Below, piece after piece: positions 50,133 through 58,681 of a stretch of 64,000 bases of DNA (position 1 is the stretch's first letter; every line of letters begins with the position of its first letter). A model generated the notes under the pieces. It made no database searches, was not told where the DNA came from, and saw only the letters and a program-made list of their open reading frames with translations. Location: contig NZ_JYMT01000042.1 of NCBI RefSeq assembly GCF_000938305.1, positions 927,223 to 991,222 on the forward strand. The letters are read 5' to 3'. Made by a program: the position numbers and the translations under genes. The DNA is from Bradyrhizobium sp. LTSP885. Lineage in GTDB: Bacteria > Pseudomonadota > Alphaproteobacteria > Rhizobiales > Xanthobacteraceae.

Positions 50133-51035
50133 TCACTGCTGCCCGAGGTCAGACGACGCGCTGCCGAGCGCCGCCGGTGCCGTACCCATCGATCCATTCC
50201 CGGAAAAACGGTTGTTGCCGAAGGTGCCGGACCCCGAACCGGAGATCGCGGTGGTGTTGAATGCTATGTCGTTGTTTGACAACCTGACCGTTTGATAGCT
50301 TGTTACCCCGACGTTGTTGTGGCTGATGGTCGAATTGTTGACGACAACCTGCGCGCCGGGATCTCCCTCGACGCCGGCGGTAGTATTGCCGGACAATACA
50401 GAGCGGTTGACGACGACGCTGTTGCCAGCCGCAACCGCGATGCCAAAGGTATTCCCGGCCGAGGTCACGTTATCGAGGATCGCTGCTGTTCCTGCGGCCC
50501 CCGCGACCACGACGCCAGCGCCTGCATTTCCGCTGATAGCGGTATCCGTGATGACCAACTTGCCCGGTGAAGTCCTTAAATCAATGACGCCCTGCTGGGT
50601 ATGTTGGATGATATTCATGTCTTCGAGAATAACGGTGCCTGCCGCATTGATCTGGACGCCGCGAGTGCCGTTTCCGAAACCGTTGATCGTGTAGCCCTTC
50701 AGACGAACAGTTTGCAAAGCATCGCTCTGGGGAAGATTGATTGTAACCAGCACTCCTCCGTGCACGTCGTTGAAAGCAACCCCGGTGCAGTCGATGGTGA
50801 TGGACTTAGTGATCGTAAGCTGTCCCGACGCGGGCGCGCTGATGCAGGAGATGCTGCCGCCCGAACCGGTAGCGTTGTGCGCCGTAGAAAAACTTGCACA
50901 TGGAGAGGTTAAGGTACACGCATTGCCATCGTTGCCAGAATTGGAGACGTAACTCTCGTAGTTTTGGGCGCGAGCCGGAGAGCCTGCGCAAACGGCAATC
51001 AGAAAAATTGTAAAAAACGAATATCGCAACAACAT
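50133..51035 (-). CDS. Secreted right-handed parallel beta-helix protein
   Basis: 300 residues from ATG 51035 (GGGAGG about 5 nt upstream). The signal peptide is MLLRYSFFTIFLIAVCAGSP to about residue 24. YESYVSNSGNDGNACTLTSP resembles the NCxxPxxPC-type entry of bacterial beta-helix proteins, and successive coil-like repeats follow (VILEDMNIIQHTQQGV, LVITDTAISGNAGAGV, AILDNVTSAGNTFGIAV, VVVNRSVLSGNTTAGV, VVVNNSTISHNNVGV). Such proteins bind or cleave polysaccharides; no lyase or esterase motif is clear. Exported, so a surface or extracellular role is likely. Confidence 0.82.
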   Translation of the reverse strand: MLLRYSFFTIFLIAVCAGSPARAQNYESYVSNSGNDGNACTLTSPCASFSTAHNATGSGGSISCISAPASGQLTITKSITIDCTGVAFNDVHGGVLVTINLPQSDALQTVRLKGYTINGFGNGTRGVQINAAGTVILEDMNIIQHTQQGVIDLRTSPGKLVITDTAISGNAGAGVVVAGAAGTAAILDNVTSAGNTFGIAVAAGNSVVVNRSVLSGNTTAGVEGDPGAQVVVNNSTISHNNVGVTSYQTVRLSNNDIAFNTTAISGSGSGTFGNNRFSGNGSMGTAPAALGSASSDLGQQ

Positions 51036-51331
51036 TTCGCCTCCCTGATGGATGGGGCGTGCGTCGTGAAATGGTCCGGATGATGCCCGCCCAAAGATGG
51101 CGATCATGCCGTTGTGCAAATGCCGGCACAAGAGCGTTCCCGCGGTGGCAGCCCTGACTTCTGCCAAAAATTGAAGCAAAGCCGGGCGTCACCTGTGCTG
51201 TTGGTCGTGCAACCACCACCGCTTTGGGTCAAAAGCTGCCGATCACCGCTGCGCTGAGTGACGTCCACTCCACCGCAATGAACCGACGTGCCGATCGTCG
51301 CAGCGAAGGAGCGCGTTACCGTCCCGACGGG

Positions 51332-52102
51332 TCACCCCGCCAGCCACCAGGTCTGGATCGTCGCCGCCAGATTGTTCAGCGCGTGCAGCAGGATCGTCAG
51401 CCAGACCGAGCCGGTGCGAAAGCGTAGGTACCCGAACAGCAGCCCGATCGACAGCACCTCGCAGAGGAAGAACCAGTCGTATTGGAGGTGCATCACCGTC
51501 CAGACGATCGACGACAATACGATCGCGCCATAGGGGCCGAGAAACGATTGCGACCAGCCGCGATAGAGCCAGCCGCGGGCGAACAGCTCTTCCCACACCG
51601 GCGCGGCAACAACGAATGCGATCACCAGCAGCCATAGCGCACCGTCAGCCTGCGCCGATTTCAGCACGTCGCCCATGAAACCGGGCGTCACGTCGCGACC
51701 GGCCAGGCGGGACACCATGTCCCAGGCCTCGACCAGCACCGCCAGCGCAACGATGCCGATGATCACATTCTTCCACGACGTCCAGCGCAGTCCGAGATAG
51801 TCGGCAAACGGAATCCGGGTCGGACGGATCGCGACCCACAGCGCCAGCAGCACCATCGGCAGGCCCGCGACGACCGAGAGCGAAATCGTCAAGCCGCTGG
51901 CGACCACATGGGTGAGACCAGCCATCGACAGTGGCCCGTCCTGCCGCATCACGAGATAGACAATGACCGCAAGCTGGCCGAGGAACATTGCGACGAAGAT
52001 CAGCAAGCCCCACAGCGCGGTGCCCCAGAATTTCCAGACCCGCGGCGGGCGTGGCGCCGGCTCGATCGCCGCAGGCGGCATGTCGGGATTGAGTGCGTCC
52101 AT
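51332..52102 (-). CDS. CPBP-family intramembrane metalloprotease
   Basis: The 256-residue polytopic protein has the EELFARGWLYRG motif (EExxxR) around residue 165-175, then IVWTVMHLQYDWFF (FxxxH-like) and LTILLHALNNLAA (HxxxN), the ABI/CAAX-protease residues that bind zinc in the membrane. Substrates in bacteria are mostly unknown; some are immunity or maturation proteins. It is not coupled to a toxin or bacteriocin gene that I can see. Confidence 0.87.
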   Translation of the reverse strand: MDALNPDMPPAAIEPAPRPPRVWKFWGTALWGLLIFVAMFLGQLAVIVYLVMRQDGPLSMAGLTHVVASGLTISLSVVAGLPMVLLALWVAIRPTRIPFADYLGLRWTSWKNVIIGIVALAVLVEAWDMVSRLAGRDVTPGFMGDVLKSAQADGALWLLVIAFVVAAPVWEELFARGWLYRGWSQSFLGPYGAIVLSSIVWTVMHLQYDWFFLCEVLSIGLLFGYLRFRTGSVWLTILLHALNNLAATIQTWWLAG

Positions 52103-52252
52103 CAGCAGACCTTCATGGCAGCGCCCGCGCCAGCAGCGCGCGCGTCGTCGTCAGACAGCTCCACTGCGCCGTACACGTCGGCGTGGCCTACGGCGCGATG
52201 GAATCGGGGGATCATAAGCCTGCCCGCTCGCACGGGGCAGCAAAAATGTGCC

Positions 52253-52705
52253 CTAGACGCTTCCATGCGTTGGCGCATGGCGGCCGAGGCGCACGTCCAG
52301 CCAGTCGCTCGCGCGGGTCTTGTTCACGTCATTCCTGGAAGCCTGGACAGGAAAAATGTCGCCGGCCCGCAGCGGCCGGCCATCGGGATACGCCGCCATC
52401 TCCATGGTCGCCTCATGCGTGGCCCCGTCCACCGGGGAGATGTAGGCAAAGCGAATCTCGATCTTGTGCTTGATGTCGTAGCCCTGCCACTTCGGATGGC
52501 CGCGCGTCAGAAGGACGGCAAGCTCGCACGACAGGAGATCGGAGCTCGAGCTCCGCCGCCCCTCGGTCTTTTCCATGTAGCACTGGTCCTTGACGCTGCT
52601 GACACGCGCGTCGATCGGCCGGAAATTCACCCGCTTGTCGAACTCGCTGTGGGCATAGAAAGCCGCAAGACCGACGCAAATCATCCCATAAACGCCAAGA
52701 CGCAT
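52253..52705 (-). CDS. Hypothetical exported protein, paralogue A of a tandem pair
   Basis: 150 residues from ATG 52705; GGGAG at about 8 nt decides this start over the ATG at 52720. One N-terminal hydrophobic segment (MRLGVYGMICVGLAAFYAHS) suggests a membrane anchor or signal. The core CYMEKTEGRR, HPKWQGYDIKHKIEIRFAYI and SPVDGATHEATM aligns with paralogue B. It has the RPLRAGDIFPVQASR ending of its neighbour plus about 18 extra residues. Possibly a DUF3592-like extracytoplasmic domain; function unknown. Confidence 0.72.
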   Translation of the reverse strand: MRLGVYGMICVGLAAFYAHSEFDKRVNFRPIDARVSSVKDQCYMEKTEGRRSSSSDLLSCELAVLLTRGHPKWQGYDIKHKIEIRFAYISPVDGATHEATMEMAAYPDGRPLRAGDIFPVQASRNDVNKTRASDWLDVRLGRHAPTHGSV

Positions 52706-52738
52706 CCTTGATGCTCCCATACTGCCGAGCGGCGCCGA

Positions 52739-53146
52739 TCAGATGCGTGTCTCGTCGACCTTGGTCTTGGAGGCCAGGATCGGAAATGCGTCCCCGGCGC
52801 GCAGTGGTTTGCCGTTGGGGAGGAAAGTCAGTTGCAGGCTCGATGTGTGCGCGGCGCTATCGACCGGCGAGACATAGGTGACGCGCAGCTCGATCTTGTG
52901 CTTCACGTTGTAGCCCTGCCATTTCGGATGATCGCGTCGCAGCAGCTCGGCAACCTCGCAACGCACCGGGTCGGAGGTGAACGTCGTCTTGGCGACGACC
53001 CCGCGCTCGACCTTTTCCAGATAGCACTGCTCGTTGACAGTGGCGATGCGCGCCTCGACGCGCTGAAAGTTCGTGTTCCTGTCGTACTGATCGTAAATCG
53101 CAATGCCGAAAGCGCCGACGGCAACAACTGCAATGGCTAAACGCAT
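52739..53146 (-). CDS. Hypothetical exported protein, paralogue B of a tandem pair
   Basis: 135 residues, starting MRLAIAVVAVGAFGIAIYDQ. It shares CYLEKVERG, RCEVAELLRRDHPKWQGYNV, KHKIELRVTYVSPVD and KPLRAGDAFPILASKTKVDE with paralogue A. Two cysteines are conserved in both (CY and CE), possibly a disulfide. The two genes are 33 bp apart, on the same strand. Confidence 0.72.
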   Translation of the reverse strand: MRLAIAVVAVGAFGIAIYDQYDRNTNFQRVEARIATVNEQCYLEKVERGVVAKTTFTSDPVRCEVAELLRRDHPKWQGYNVKHKIELRVTYVSPVDSAAHTSSLQLTFLPNGKPLRAGDAFPILASKTKVDETRI

Positions 53147-53277
53147 GACCCGTGCTCCCGCAATGCCGGTACATCACGGGATCGCAATTAAGGAGTGTTG
53201 AACACGCGCGCGGCCGCTATCGCGATGGCAACCGCCATCTTGCGAGAATGCCTCGCATTTGAGGCAATGTCGCCGGA

Positions 53278-53383
53278 CTAGAGCCGTTTCCGTTCCGATG
53301 GAATCGGAACGGGGCTCTAGATTCTTGTTTTGACGCGTTTTCTTCCCGCGAACCGGTGGCCACTTCGCTGGAAAACGCTCTAG
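53278..53383. repeat. Dispersed palindromic element, full copy
   Basis: From CTAGAGCCGTTTCCGTTCCG at 53278 through GGGGCTCTAG at 53320 is an imperfect palindrome; a second part (TGTTTTGACGCGTTTTCTTC, then GAACCGGTGGCCACTTCG) runs to GCTCTAG at 53383. I recall this structure as frequent in Bradyrhizobium. Its last CTAG contains the stop codon of the D-Ala-D-Ala dipeptidase gene. Confidence 0.8.
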
Positions 53384-54126
53384 CGCGGTCGCGTGATCGG
53401 AAAATCGTAGGCCTGACCGCCCGCCCCCCGCAGCGAAAAGTGCCACCATTCCTTGGAATAGTTCGCAAAGCCCTGCCGGCCCATCGCCGCCACCAATCTG
53501 CTGCGCCAACGCCGCTGCGCCGATGTGATCGAGCCAGCAGCGGTATGGCCCTTCACATCCGAGCAGTCATAGCCGGTGCCCATGTCGACGCTGCCCTCCG
53601 GGGCGCGCTTTGCCACCGGCGCCGTGCAGTCGGCATAGTCGCGCGCGGGATCGAATTTACCGGAATTGTCGGCCGTGAGATCGACCAGCGTCAGATCGAC
53701 CGCGGCTCCCGTCGAATGGCCGGAATGGGTGGCGATGTAGCCGAGCCGGAACAGGTCCGCTTTCGAGAAGGCCGGATTGTAGCGCCGCTCGGCCGCGGTT
53801 TCCTTGCCGTTCTGCGACCACGCCACCATGTCGGCGACCGCACGCGCCGGCCGGTAGCAATCGAACATCTTCAGCGACAGTTTTTGCCGTGTGAGTTCCT
53901 GCTGCACGGCCTTGAGACGCAGCCCCACCTCACGCGTCACCACGCATTCGCTGGCGCCATAGCCCACGATCGGCCGCCCCATGAAATTGTTCGAGGTGGC
54001 GTAGCGGATGTCCTGGATGATGGTCGGGTCGATATCGCGCAGGAACACGAAGCCGTCAGGCAGGGTCTGTGCCATCGCGGGTGAAATCCAGGCAGCGACA
54101 GCGGCGGCGATCACGACAATTTTCAC
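53380..54126 (-). CDS. ddpX: D-alanyl-D-alanine dipeptidase (VanX/DdpX type), exported
   Basis: The 248-residue product starts at GTG 54126 (MKIVVIAAAVAAWISPAMAQ), because AAGGTGAG lies 8 nt upstream; an ATG at 54147 is inside a dispersed repeat. After the signal peptide, KMFDCYRPARAVADMV, SGHSTGAAVDLTLVDL (His and Asp zinc ligands, HxxxxxxD) and KEWWHFSLRG (catalytic Glu and last His) match VanX-type zinc dipeptidases. It hydrolyses D-Ala-D-Ala outside the cytoplasm, probably for peptidoglycan recycling or nutrition. No vanH/vanA ligase genes are near. The stop codon falls in a repeat. Confidence 0.88.
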   Translation of the reverse strand: MKIVVIAAAVAAWISPAMAQTLPDGFVFLRDIDPTIIQDIRYATSNNFMGRPIVGYGASECVVTREVGLRLKAVQQELTRQKLSLKMFDCYRPARAVADMVAWSQNGKETAAERRYNPAFSKADLFRLGYIATHSGHSTGAAVDLTLVDLTADNSGKFDPARDYADCTAPVAKRAPEGSVDMGTGYDCSDVKGHTAAGSITSAQRRWRSRLVAAMGRQGFANYSKEWWHFSLRGAGGQAYDFPITRPR

Positions 54127-54141
54127 AAGGCTCACCTTTAT

Positions 54142-54269
54142 CGTCATGGCCGGGCATAGCCGTCCAAAGGACGGCGTCGCTTCCGCTCGCCTATGTCCCG
54201 GCCATCCACGTCTTTTTCTCGGGCAACTTCAAGAAGACGTGGATGCCCGGGACAAGCCCGGGCATGACG
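54142..54269. repeat. Dispersed long inverted repeat upstream of pyrB
   Basis: The ends CGTCATGGCCGGGC at 54142 and GCCCGGGCATGACG at 54256-54269 are inverted, and CATCCACGTCTT at 54203-54214 pairs with AAGACGTGGATG at 54234-54245. Nested arms allow a large cruciform or RNA hairpin. I recognise the CGTCATGGCCGGGCAT theme as a common Bradyrhizobium intergenic element. Confidence 0.82.
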
Positions 54270-54364
54270 GCGGGAGACCCGGCGATATCATACTCGGGGA
54301 TAACTCCTCCGGCCCCTCTTCGCGCTTGCCCCTTGGGCCATCCGCGCCTATAGCTCTCGCTTTA

Positions 54365-55318
54365 ATGACCCCATCATTGAAATCGACTTTCGTCCTTGGT
54401 CACCGGCATCTGCTGGGCATCGAGGGCCTTTCCGCCCACGACATCACCGGCCTGCTCGACCTCTCCGAGGAGTATGTCGAGCTCAACCGCCAGGTCGACA
54501 AGAAACGCGCCTCGCTGCGCGGCCGCACCCAGGTGAACCTGTTCTTCGAGGCTTCAACGCGGACCCAGTCCTCGTTCGAGATCGCCGGAAAACGGCTGGG
54601 CGCCGACGTCATGAACATGTCGGTGTCATCGATGTCCACCCGCAAGGGCGAGACGCTGATGGACACCGCCGTGACGCTGAACGCGATGCACCCGGACATC
54701 CTGGTGGTCCGCCACCACGCCTCCGGCGCAGTGGAACTGCTGGCGCGCAAGGTTGACGGTTCCGTGATCAATGCCGGCGACGGCGCCCACGAGCACCCGA
54801 CCCAGGCACTGCTCGATGCGCTCACGATCCGGCGCAACAAGGGCCATCTCGAGGGCCTCGTGATCGCGATCTGCGGCGACGTGCTGCATTCGCGCGTCGC
54901 CCGCTCCAACATCCTCCTGCTCAACACCATGGGCGCCCGCGTCCGCGTGGTGGCGCCCTCCACGCTGCTGCCGGCAGGCATCGAGCGGATGGGCGTCGAG
55001 GTCGCGCGCGACATGCGCGAGGGGCTTGAGGGCGCCGACATCGTCATGATGCTGCGGCTGCAGCGCGAGCGCATGAACGGCTCCTTCGTGCCGTCGACCG
55101 CCGAGTATTTCCATTATTTCGGCCTCGACCAGAAGAAGCTCGGCTACGCCAAACCGGACGCGCTGGTGATGCATCCGGGGCCGATGAACCGCGGCGTCGA
55201 GATCGACACCTTCGTTGCCGACGGCGCGCAGTCACTGATCCGCGAACAGGTAGAAATGGGAGTGGCGGTACGCATGGCGGTGCTCGAAGCACTGGCCCGC
55301 AACCTGCCGAACGCGTGA
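54365..55318 (+). CDS. pyrB: Aspartate carbamoyltransferase catalytic subunit
   Basis: The 317-residue product starts MTPSLKSTFVLGHRHLLGIE at ATG 54365. FFEASTRTQSSFEIAGKRLG carries the carbamoyl-phosphate-binding S-T-R-T segment; AGDGAHEHPTQALLDALTI and HPGPMNRGVEI are also diagnostic. It makes carbamoyl aspartate in pyrimidine synthesis. The dihydroorotase-like gene follows by 4 bp, and no pyrI is present, so the enzyme may depend on the PyrC' partner for structure. Confidence 0.96.
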   Translation: MTPSLKSTFVLGHRHLLGIEGLSAHDITGLLDLSEEYVELNRQVDKKRASLRGRTQVNLFFEASTRTQSSFEIAGKRLGADVMNMSVSSMSTRKGETLMDTAVTLNAMHPDILVVRHHASGAVELLARKVDGSVINAGDGAHEHPTQALLDALTIRRNKGHLEGLVIAICGDVLHSRVARSNILLLNTMGARVRVVAPSTLLPAGIERMGVEVARDMREGLEGADIVMMLRLQRERMNGSFVPSTAEYFHYFGLDQKKLGYAKPDALVMHPGPMNRGVEIDTFVADGAQSLIREQVEMGVAVRMAVLEALARNLPNA

Positions 55319-55322
55319 CGCC

Positions 55323-56624
55323 ATGCTGACTGACCGCAGACCCATCCTGCTCGCCAACGCCCGAATTATCGATCCGTCGCGCGATTTCGACGGCCCCGGC
55401 GACGTCCTGATCGCCGACGGTGTGATCCGCGACGCCAAGCGCGGCATCGGCGCCGCCGGCGTCCCTGAAGGCACCGACATCGTCAATTGCGCCGGCAGGA
55501 TCGTGGCCCCCGGCCTGATCGACATGCGCGCCTTCGTCGGCGAGCCCGGCGCCAGCCACCGCGAGACGTTTGCCTCGGCGAGCCAGGCCGCGGCGGCCGG
55601 CGGTATCACCACCATCATCTGCCAGCCGGATACCTCGCCGGTGATCGACAATTCGGCGACAGTCGATTTCGTGATGCGCCGCGCCCGCGACACCGCGATC
55701 GTCAACATCCACCCGATGGCCGCCCTCACCAAGGGCATGCAGGGCCACGAGATGACCGAGATCGGCCTGTTGAAGGCCGCAGGCGCCGTCGCCTTCACCG
55801 ACGGTGACCGCAGCGTCACCAACGCGCAGGTGATGCGACGTGCGCTGACCTACGCCCGCGATTTCGATGCGCTGATCGTGCATCACACTGAGGATCCCAA
55901 CCTCATCGGCGAAGGCGTGATGAACGAGGGCGAGTTCGCAACGCGGCTTGGGCTTGCCGGGATTCCTGCCGCCGCCGAATCGATCATGCTCGAGCGCGAT
56001 TTGCGGCTCGTCGCACTGACCGGCGGGCGCTATCACGCGGCGTCGCTGACCTCGATGGAGTCGCTGGAGATCCTCAAGCGTGCCCGCGATTCCGGGCTCG
56101 ACGTCTCGGCCTCGGTCTCGATCAACCATGTGACGCTGAACGAGAACGATATCGGCCCCTACCGCACCTTCCTGAAGCTGTCGCCGCCGTTGCGCACCGA
56201 GGACGACCGCAAGGCGCTGGTGGCGGCGCTCGCCTCCGGGCTGATCGACGTCGTGATGAGCGACCACAATCCGCAGGACGTCGAGGTCAAGCGGCTGCCG
56301 TTCGCGGAAGCCGCCCACGGCGCAGTCGGCCTGCAGACCATGCTGGTGGCGGCGTTGCGGCTGATCCACAATGGCGAGATGGATTTCAAGACGCTGATCC
56401 GCGCGATGTCGACGCGGCCGGCCGAACTGCTCGGGCTGGCAGGCGGCACGTTGCGCGCGGGCGCGCCGGCCGACGTGATCGTGATCGACGCCGATACGCC
56501 CTGGGTGCTCGACCGCGACGACCTCAAGTCGCTGTGCAAGAACACCCCGTTCGACGATGCCCGTTTCTCCGGCCGCGTGATGCGGACGATTGTCGGCGGA
56601 CGTACGGTGTACGAACATGTCTAG
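55323..56624 (+). CDS. pyrC: Dihydroorotase-like protein without the zinc-binding His-x-His (PyrC'/PyrX type)
   Basis: 433 residues, next to pyrB. It has the amidohydrolase fold signatures (VNCAGRIVAPGLIDMRAFVG, SDHNPQDVEV, GLAGGTLRAGAPADVIVID). In active dihydroorotases the strand-1 motif is PGLIDxHxHxRxPG; here residues 63-76 read PGLIDMRAFVGEPG, so both His (69, 71) and the Arg (73) are replaced by Arg, Phe and Gly. Such proteins are known, for example, in Pseudomonas as an inactive PyrC' that is needed for assembly of aspartate carbamoyltransferase. An active dihydroorotase should be encoded elsewhere in the genome. Coupled to pyrB by a 4-bp gap. Confidence 0.88.
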   Translation: MLTDRRPILLANARIIDPSRDFDGPGDVLIADGVIRDAKRGIGAAGVPEGTDIVNCAGRIVAPGLIDMRAFVGEPGASHRETFASASQAAAAGGITTIICQPDTSPVIDNSATVDFVMRRARDTAIVNIHPMAALTKGMQGHEMTEIGLLKAAGAVAFTDGDRSVTNAQVMRRALTYARDFDALIVHHTEDPNLIGEGVMNEGEFATRLGLAGIPAAAESIMLERDLRLVALTGGRYHAASLTSMESLEILKRARDSGLDVSASVSINHVTLNENDIGPYRTFLKLSPPLRTEDDRKALVAALASGLIDVVMSDHNPQDVEVKRLPFAEAAHGAVGLQTMLVAALRLIHNGEMDFKTLIRAMSTRPAELLGLAGGTLRAGAPADVIVIDADTPWVLDRDDLKSLCKNTPFDDARFSGRVMRTIVGGRTVYEHV

Positions 56625-56650
56625 CGCTCGGCGCGACGGGAGGTTCCGCA

Positions 56651-57244
56651 ATGTCGGGTGATTGGTTTCTCATTGTCGCATTGGTGATCGGCTACCTGCT
56701 CGGCTCGATCCCGTTCGGCCTGATCCTGACCAGGCTCGCCGGCACGCAGGATCTGCGCTCGGTCGGCTCAGGCAATATCGGCGCCACCAACGTGCTGCGC
56801 ACCGGACACAAGGGCCTCGCCGCGGCGACCTTGATCGGCGATATGCTCAAGGGCACGGTCGCCGTCATCATCGCCGGGACCTATGACGGCCCTGACGCGG
56901 CGATGCTGGCCGCGCTCGGCGCCTTCCTCGGCCATCTCTTTCCGGTCTGGCTGAAATTCAAGGGCGGCAAGGGTGTCGCGACCTATATCGGCGTGCTGCT
57001 CGGCCTGTTCTGGCCGGCGGCGCTGATCTTTGCCGCGATCTGGCTCGGCACCGCCTACACCAGCCGCTACTCGTCGCTGTCGGCGCTGGTCGCGGCCTTC
57101 GTGACGCCGATCTTCCTGTGGTGGTTCGGCCACGCCGCGCTGGCGTCGCTGTTCGCCGTGCTGACGCTGCTGCTGTTCTACATGCACCGCGAGAACATCA
57201 AGCGGCTGCAGGCCGGCACCGAAGGCAAGATCGGCGCGAAGTAA
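56651..57244 (+). CDS. plsY: Acyl-phosphate glycerol-3-phosphate acyltransferase
   Basis: 197 residues from ATG 56651 (GGGAGG 7 nt upstream), with five or so membrane segments. SIPFGLILTRLAGTQDLRSV, GSGNIGATNVLRT and LKFKGGKGVATYIGVLLG are the three conserved PlsY loops. It transfers an acyl group from acyl phosphate to glycerol 3-phosphate, the first step in phospholipid synthesis. It is downstream of pyrB-pyrC', in the same direction. Confidence 0.95.
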   Translation: MSGDWFLIVALVIGYLLGSIPFGLILTRLAGTQDLRSVGSGNIGATNVLRTGHKGLAAATLIGDMLKGTVAVIIAGTYDGPDAAMLAALGAFLGHLFPVWLKFKGGKGVATYIGVLLGLFWPAALIFAAIWLGTAYTSRYSSLSALVAAFVTPIFLWWFGHAALASLFAVLTLLLFYMHRENIKRLQAGTEGKIGAK

Positions 57245-57250
57245 TCCCCT

Positions 57251-57328
57251 GTCATTCCGGGGCTCGCGAAGCGAGAACCCGGAATCTCGAGATTCCGGGT
57301 CTGGTCCTTCGGACCATCCCGGAATGAC
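57251..57328. repeat. Dispersed palindromic element between plsY and the amidase gene
   Basis: GTCATTCCGGGG at 57251 and CCCGGAATGAC at 57318-57328 are inverted ends; a central CCGGAATCTCGAGATTCCGG palindrome and a small TCGCGAAGCGA hairpin lie inside, then GGTCCTTCGGACC. It occupies the 90-bp gap between convergent genes and probably ends both transcripts. Confidence 0.82.
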
Positions 57329-57334
57329 GGAGCC

Positions 57335-58573
57335 CTAAACCCTCAGCGCCTCCTCGACAAAGCTCGCCGCCGCCAGCGCCTGCGCGTCAGCGCCGAACTT
57401 CGCGATCACGGTCACGCCGACGGGCAATCCGCCCTCGGCAACAAGTGCCGGCACATTGACGCAGGGCACGCCCATCAAAGTCCAGAGCCGGTTGTAGCGG
57501 GGATCGCCGGTCGACGCCAAACCCGCAGGTGCTGCGCCCGGCGCCGACAGCGTCAGCAGCACGTCGACCTCGTCGAAGATGGCGGCGAGCGCCCGCCGCG
57601 CCCGCAGGGTGACGTCCATCGCGGCATCGTACTCGGCGGGCGTACCGCCCTTGCTCTCGTCGAGCCGACCGCGCAGCAGCGGCGGCATCGCGTCGTAATT
57701 CTGCCCGTACTCCCAGGCGAACGACTGATGCGCCTCGAACTCCTGCACGATGGGATGGATGCGCCACGCCTCCGCGACGATCTCCGGCATCGCTAGCTCG
57801 CGCACCGATGCGCCAGCCTTTTCCGCCGCACGCGACGCCTTCTGCAGCGCCGCCGCGCCCGACGCCTCCGGTGCGTCGGCAAAGGCCTGCGTCACCACGC
57901 CGATCCGCGGCGCCGCAACGCTCGCCGGCACCAGCAGCTCCGGCCTGTTGGTCATCGCCGATAGTCCAGCCGCGACGTCGCGCACGCCGGGCGCAAACAG
58001 CCCGACCGTATCAAGGGTCCACGAGAAACATTTCACGCCGACCGTCGGCAGCAGCCGATAGCTCGGCTTGATCGCGGCGACGCCGCAGAACGAGGCCGGC
58101 CGGATCACCGAGCCGCCGGTCTGTGTCCCCAACGCCAGCGGGATCATCCCGGCGCCTACCGCTGCCGCCGAGCCGGCCGACGATCCACCCGGCGTATGGC
58201 CATGATTGTGCGGATTGAGGGTTGCGGTCGGATCGTTCGCCGCGAACGCCGTCGTCGTGGTCTTGCCGATGATGGTCGCGCCGGCGCGCTTCAGCGCCAT
58301 CACGACCGGCGCATCGGCGCGTGGGCGATTACCACGGTAGATCTGTGCACCCATCTCGGTCGGGAAATCGGCGGTATCGATGATGTCCTTGATGCCGACC
58401 GCGATGCCGCAGAGCGGCCCGGACGATTGCGCGCGGGCGTTCGCATCGGTGCAGACGAAGGCGCCGATGGTCTTGTCCTGCGCGCCGATCGCCTCCAGCG
58501 ATTGGCCGATGGCGGTATCGGGCGAAAGCGCGCCCCGTTCGATGCGTTGCTGAAGGTCGGCAAGTGAGATCAT
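57335..58573 (-). CDS. Amidase (amidase-signature family)
   Basis: 412 residues from ATG 58573; the frame is open far upstream only because it is antisense to dprA. It has the amidase-signature triad elements: GIAVGIKDIIDTADFPTEMG (Lys), HTPGGSSAGSAAAVGAGMIP (Ser) and ALGTQTGGSVIRPASFCGVA (Ser nucleophile region). It hydrolyses an amide or peptide-like bond; it is shorter than GatA and not part of gatCAB. It is convergent with plsY and divergent from dprA; the substrate is unknown. Confidence 0.88.
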   Translation of the reverse strand: MISLADLQQRIERGALSPDTAIGQSLEAIGAQDKTIGAFVCTDANARAQSSGPLCGIAVGIKDIIDTADFPTEMGAQIYRGNRPRADAPVVMALKRAGATIIGKTTTTAFAANDPTATLNPHNHGHTPGGSSAGSAAAVGAGMIPLALGTQTGGSVIRPASFCGVAAIKPSYRLLPTVGVKCFSWTLDTVGLFAPGVRDVAAGLSAMTNRPELLVPASVAAPRIGVVTQAFADAPEASGAAALQKASRAAEKAGASVRELAMPEIVAEAWRIHPIVQEFEAHQSFAWEYGQNYDAMPPLLRGRLDESKGGTPAEYDAAMDVTLRARRALAAIFDEVDVLLTLSAPGAAPAGLASTGDPRYNRLWTLMGVPCVNVPALVAEGGLPVGVTVIAKFGADAQALAAASFVEEALRV

Positions 58574-58681
58574 GGGCACTGCATCCTGCTGCTGTCGGCC
58601 GTTTGTACGCAGCGGTTCGCGTGCGGGCAAGCCAATGGGCCGGTTGATCGCAATCTCCGGTTGGGCCAAGCTGCACCCCGC

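Noticed and set aside
53380..54126. Vancomycin-type resistance cluster
   Set aside because: Only the VanX-like dipeptidase is present; no D-Ala-D-Lac ligase, dehydrogenase or two-component genes nearby, and the enzyme is exported.
54008..54364. Upstream extension of pyrB
   Set aside because: It reads through a dispersed inverted repeat; the ATG at 54365 gives the normal PyrB N terminus.
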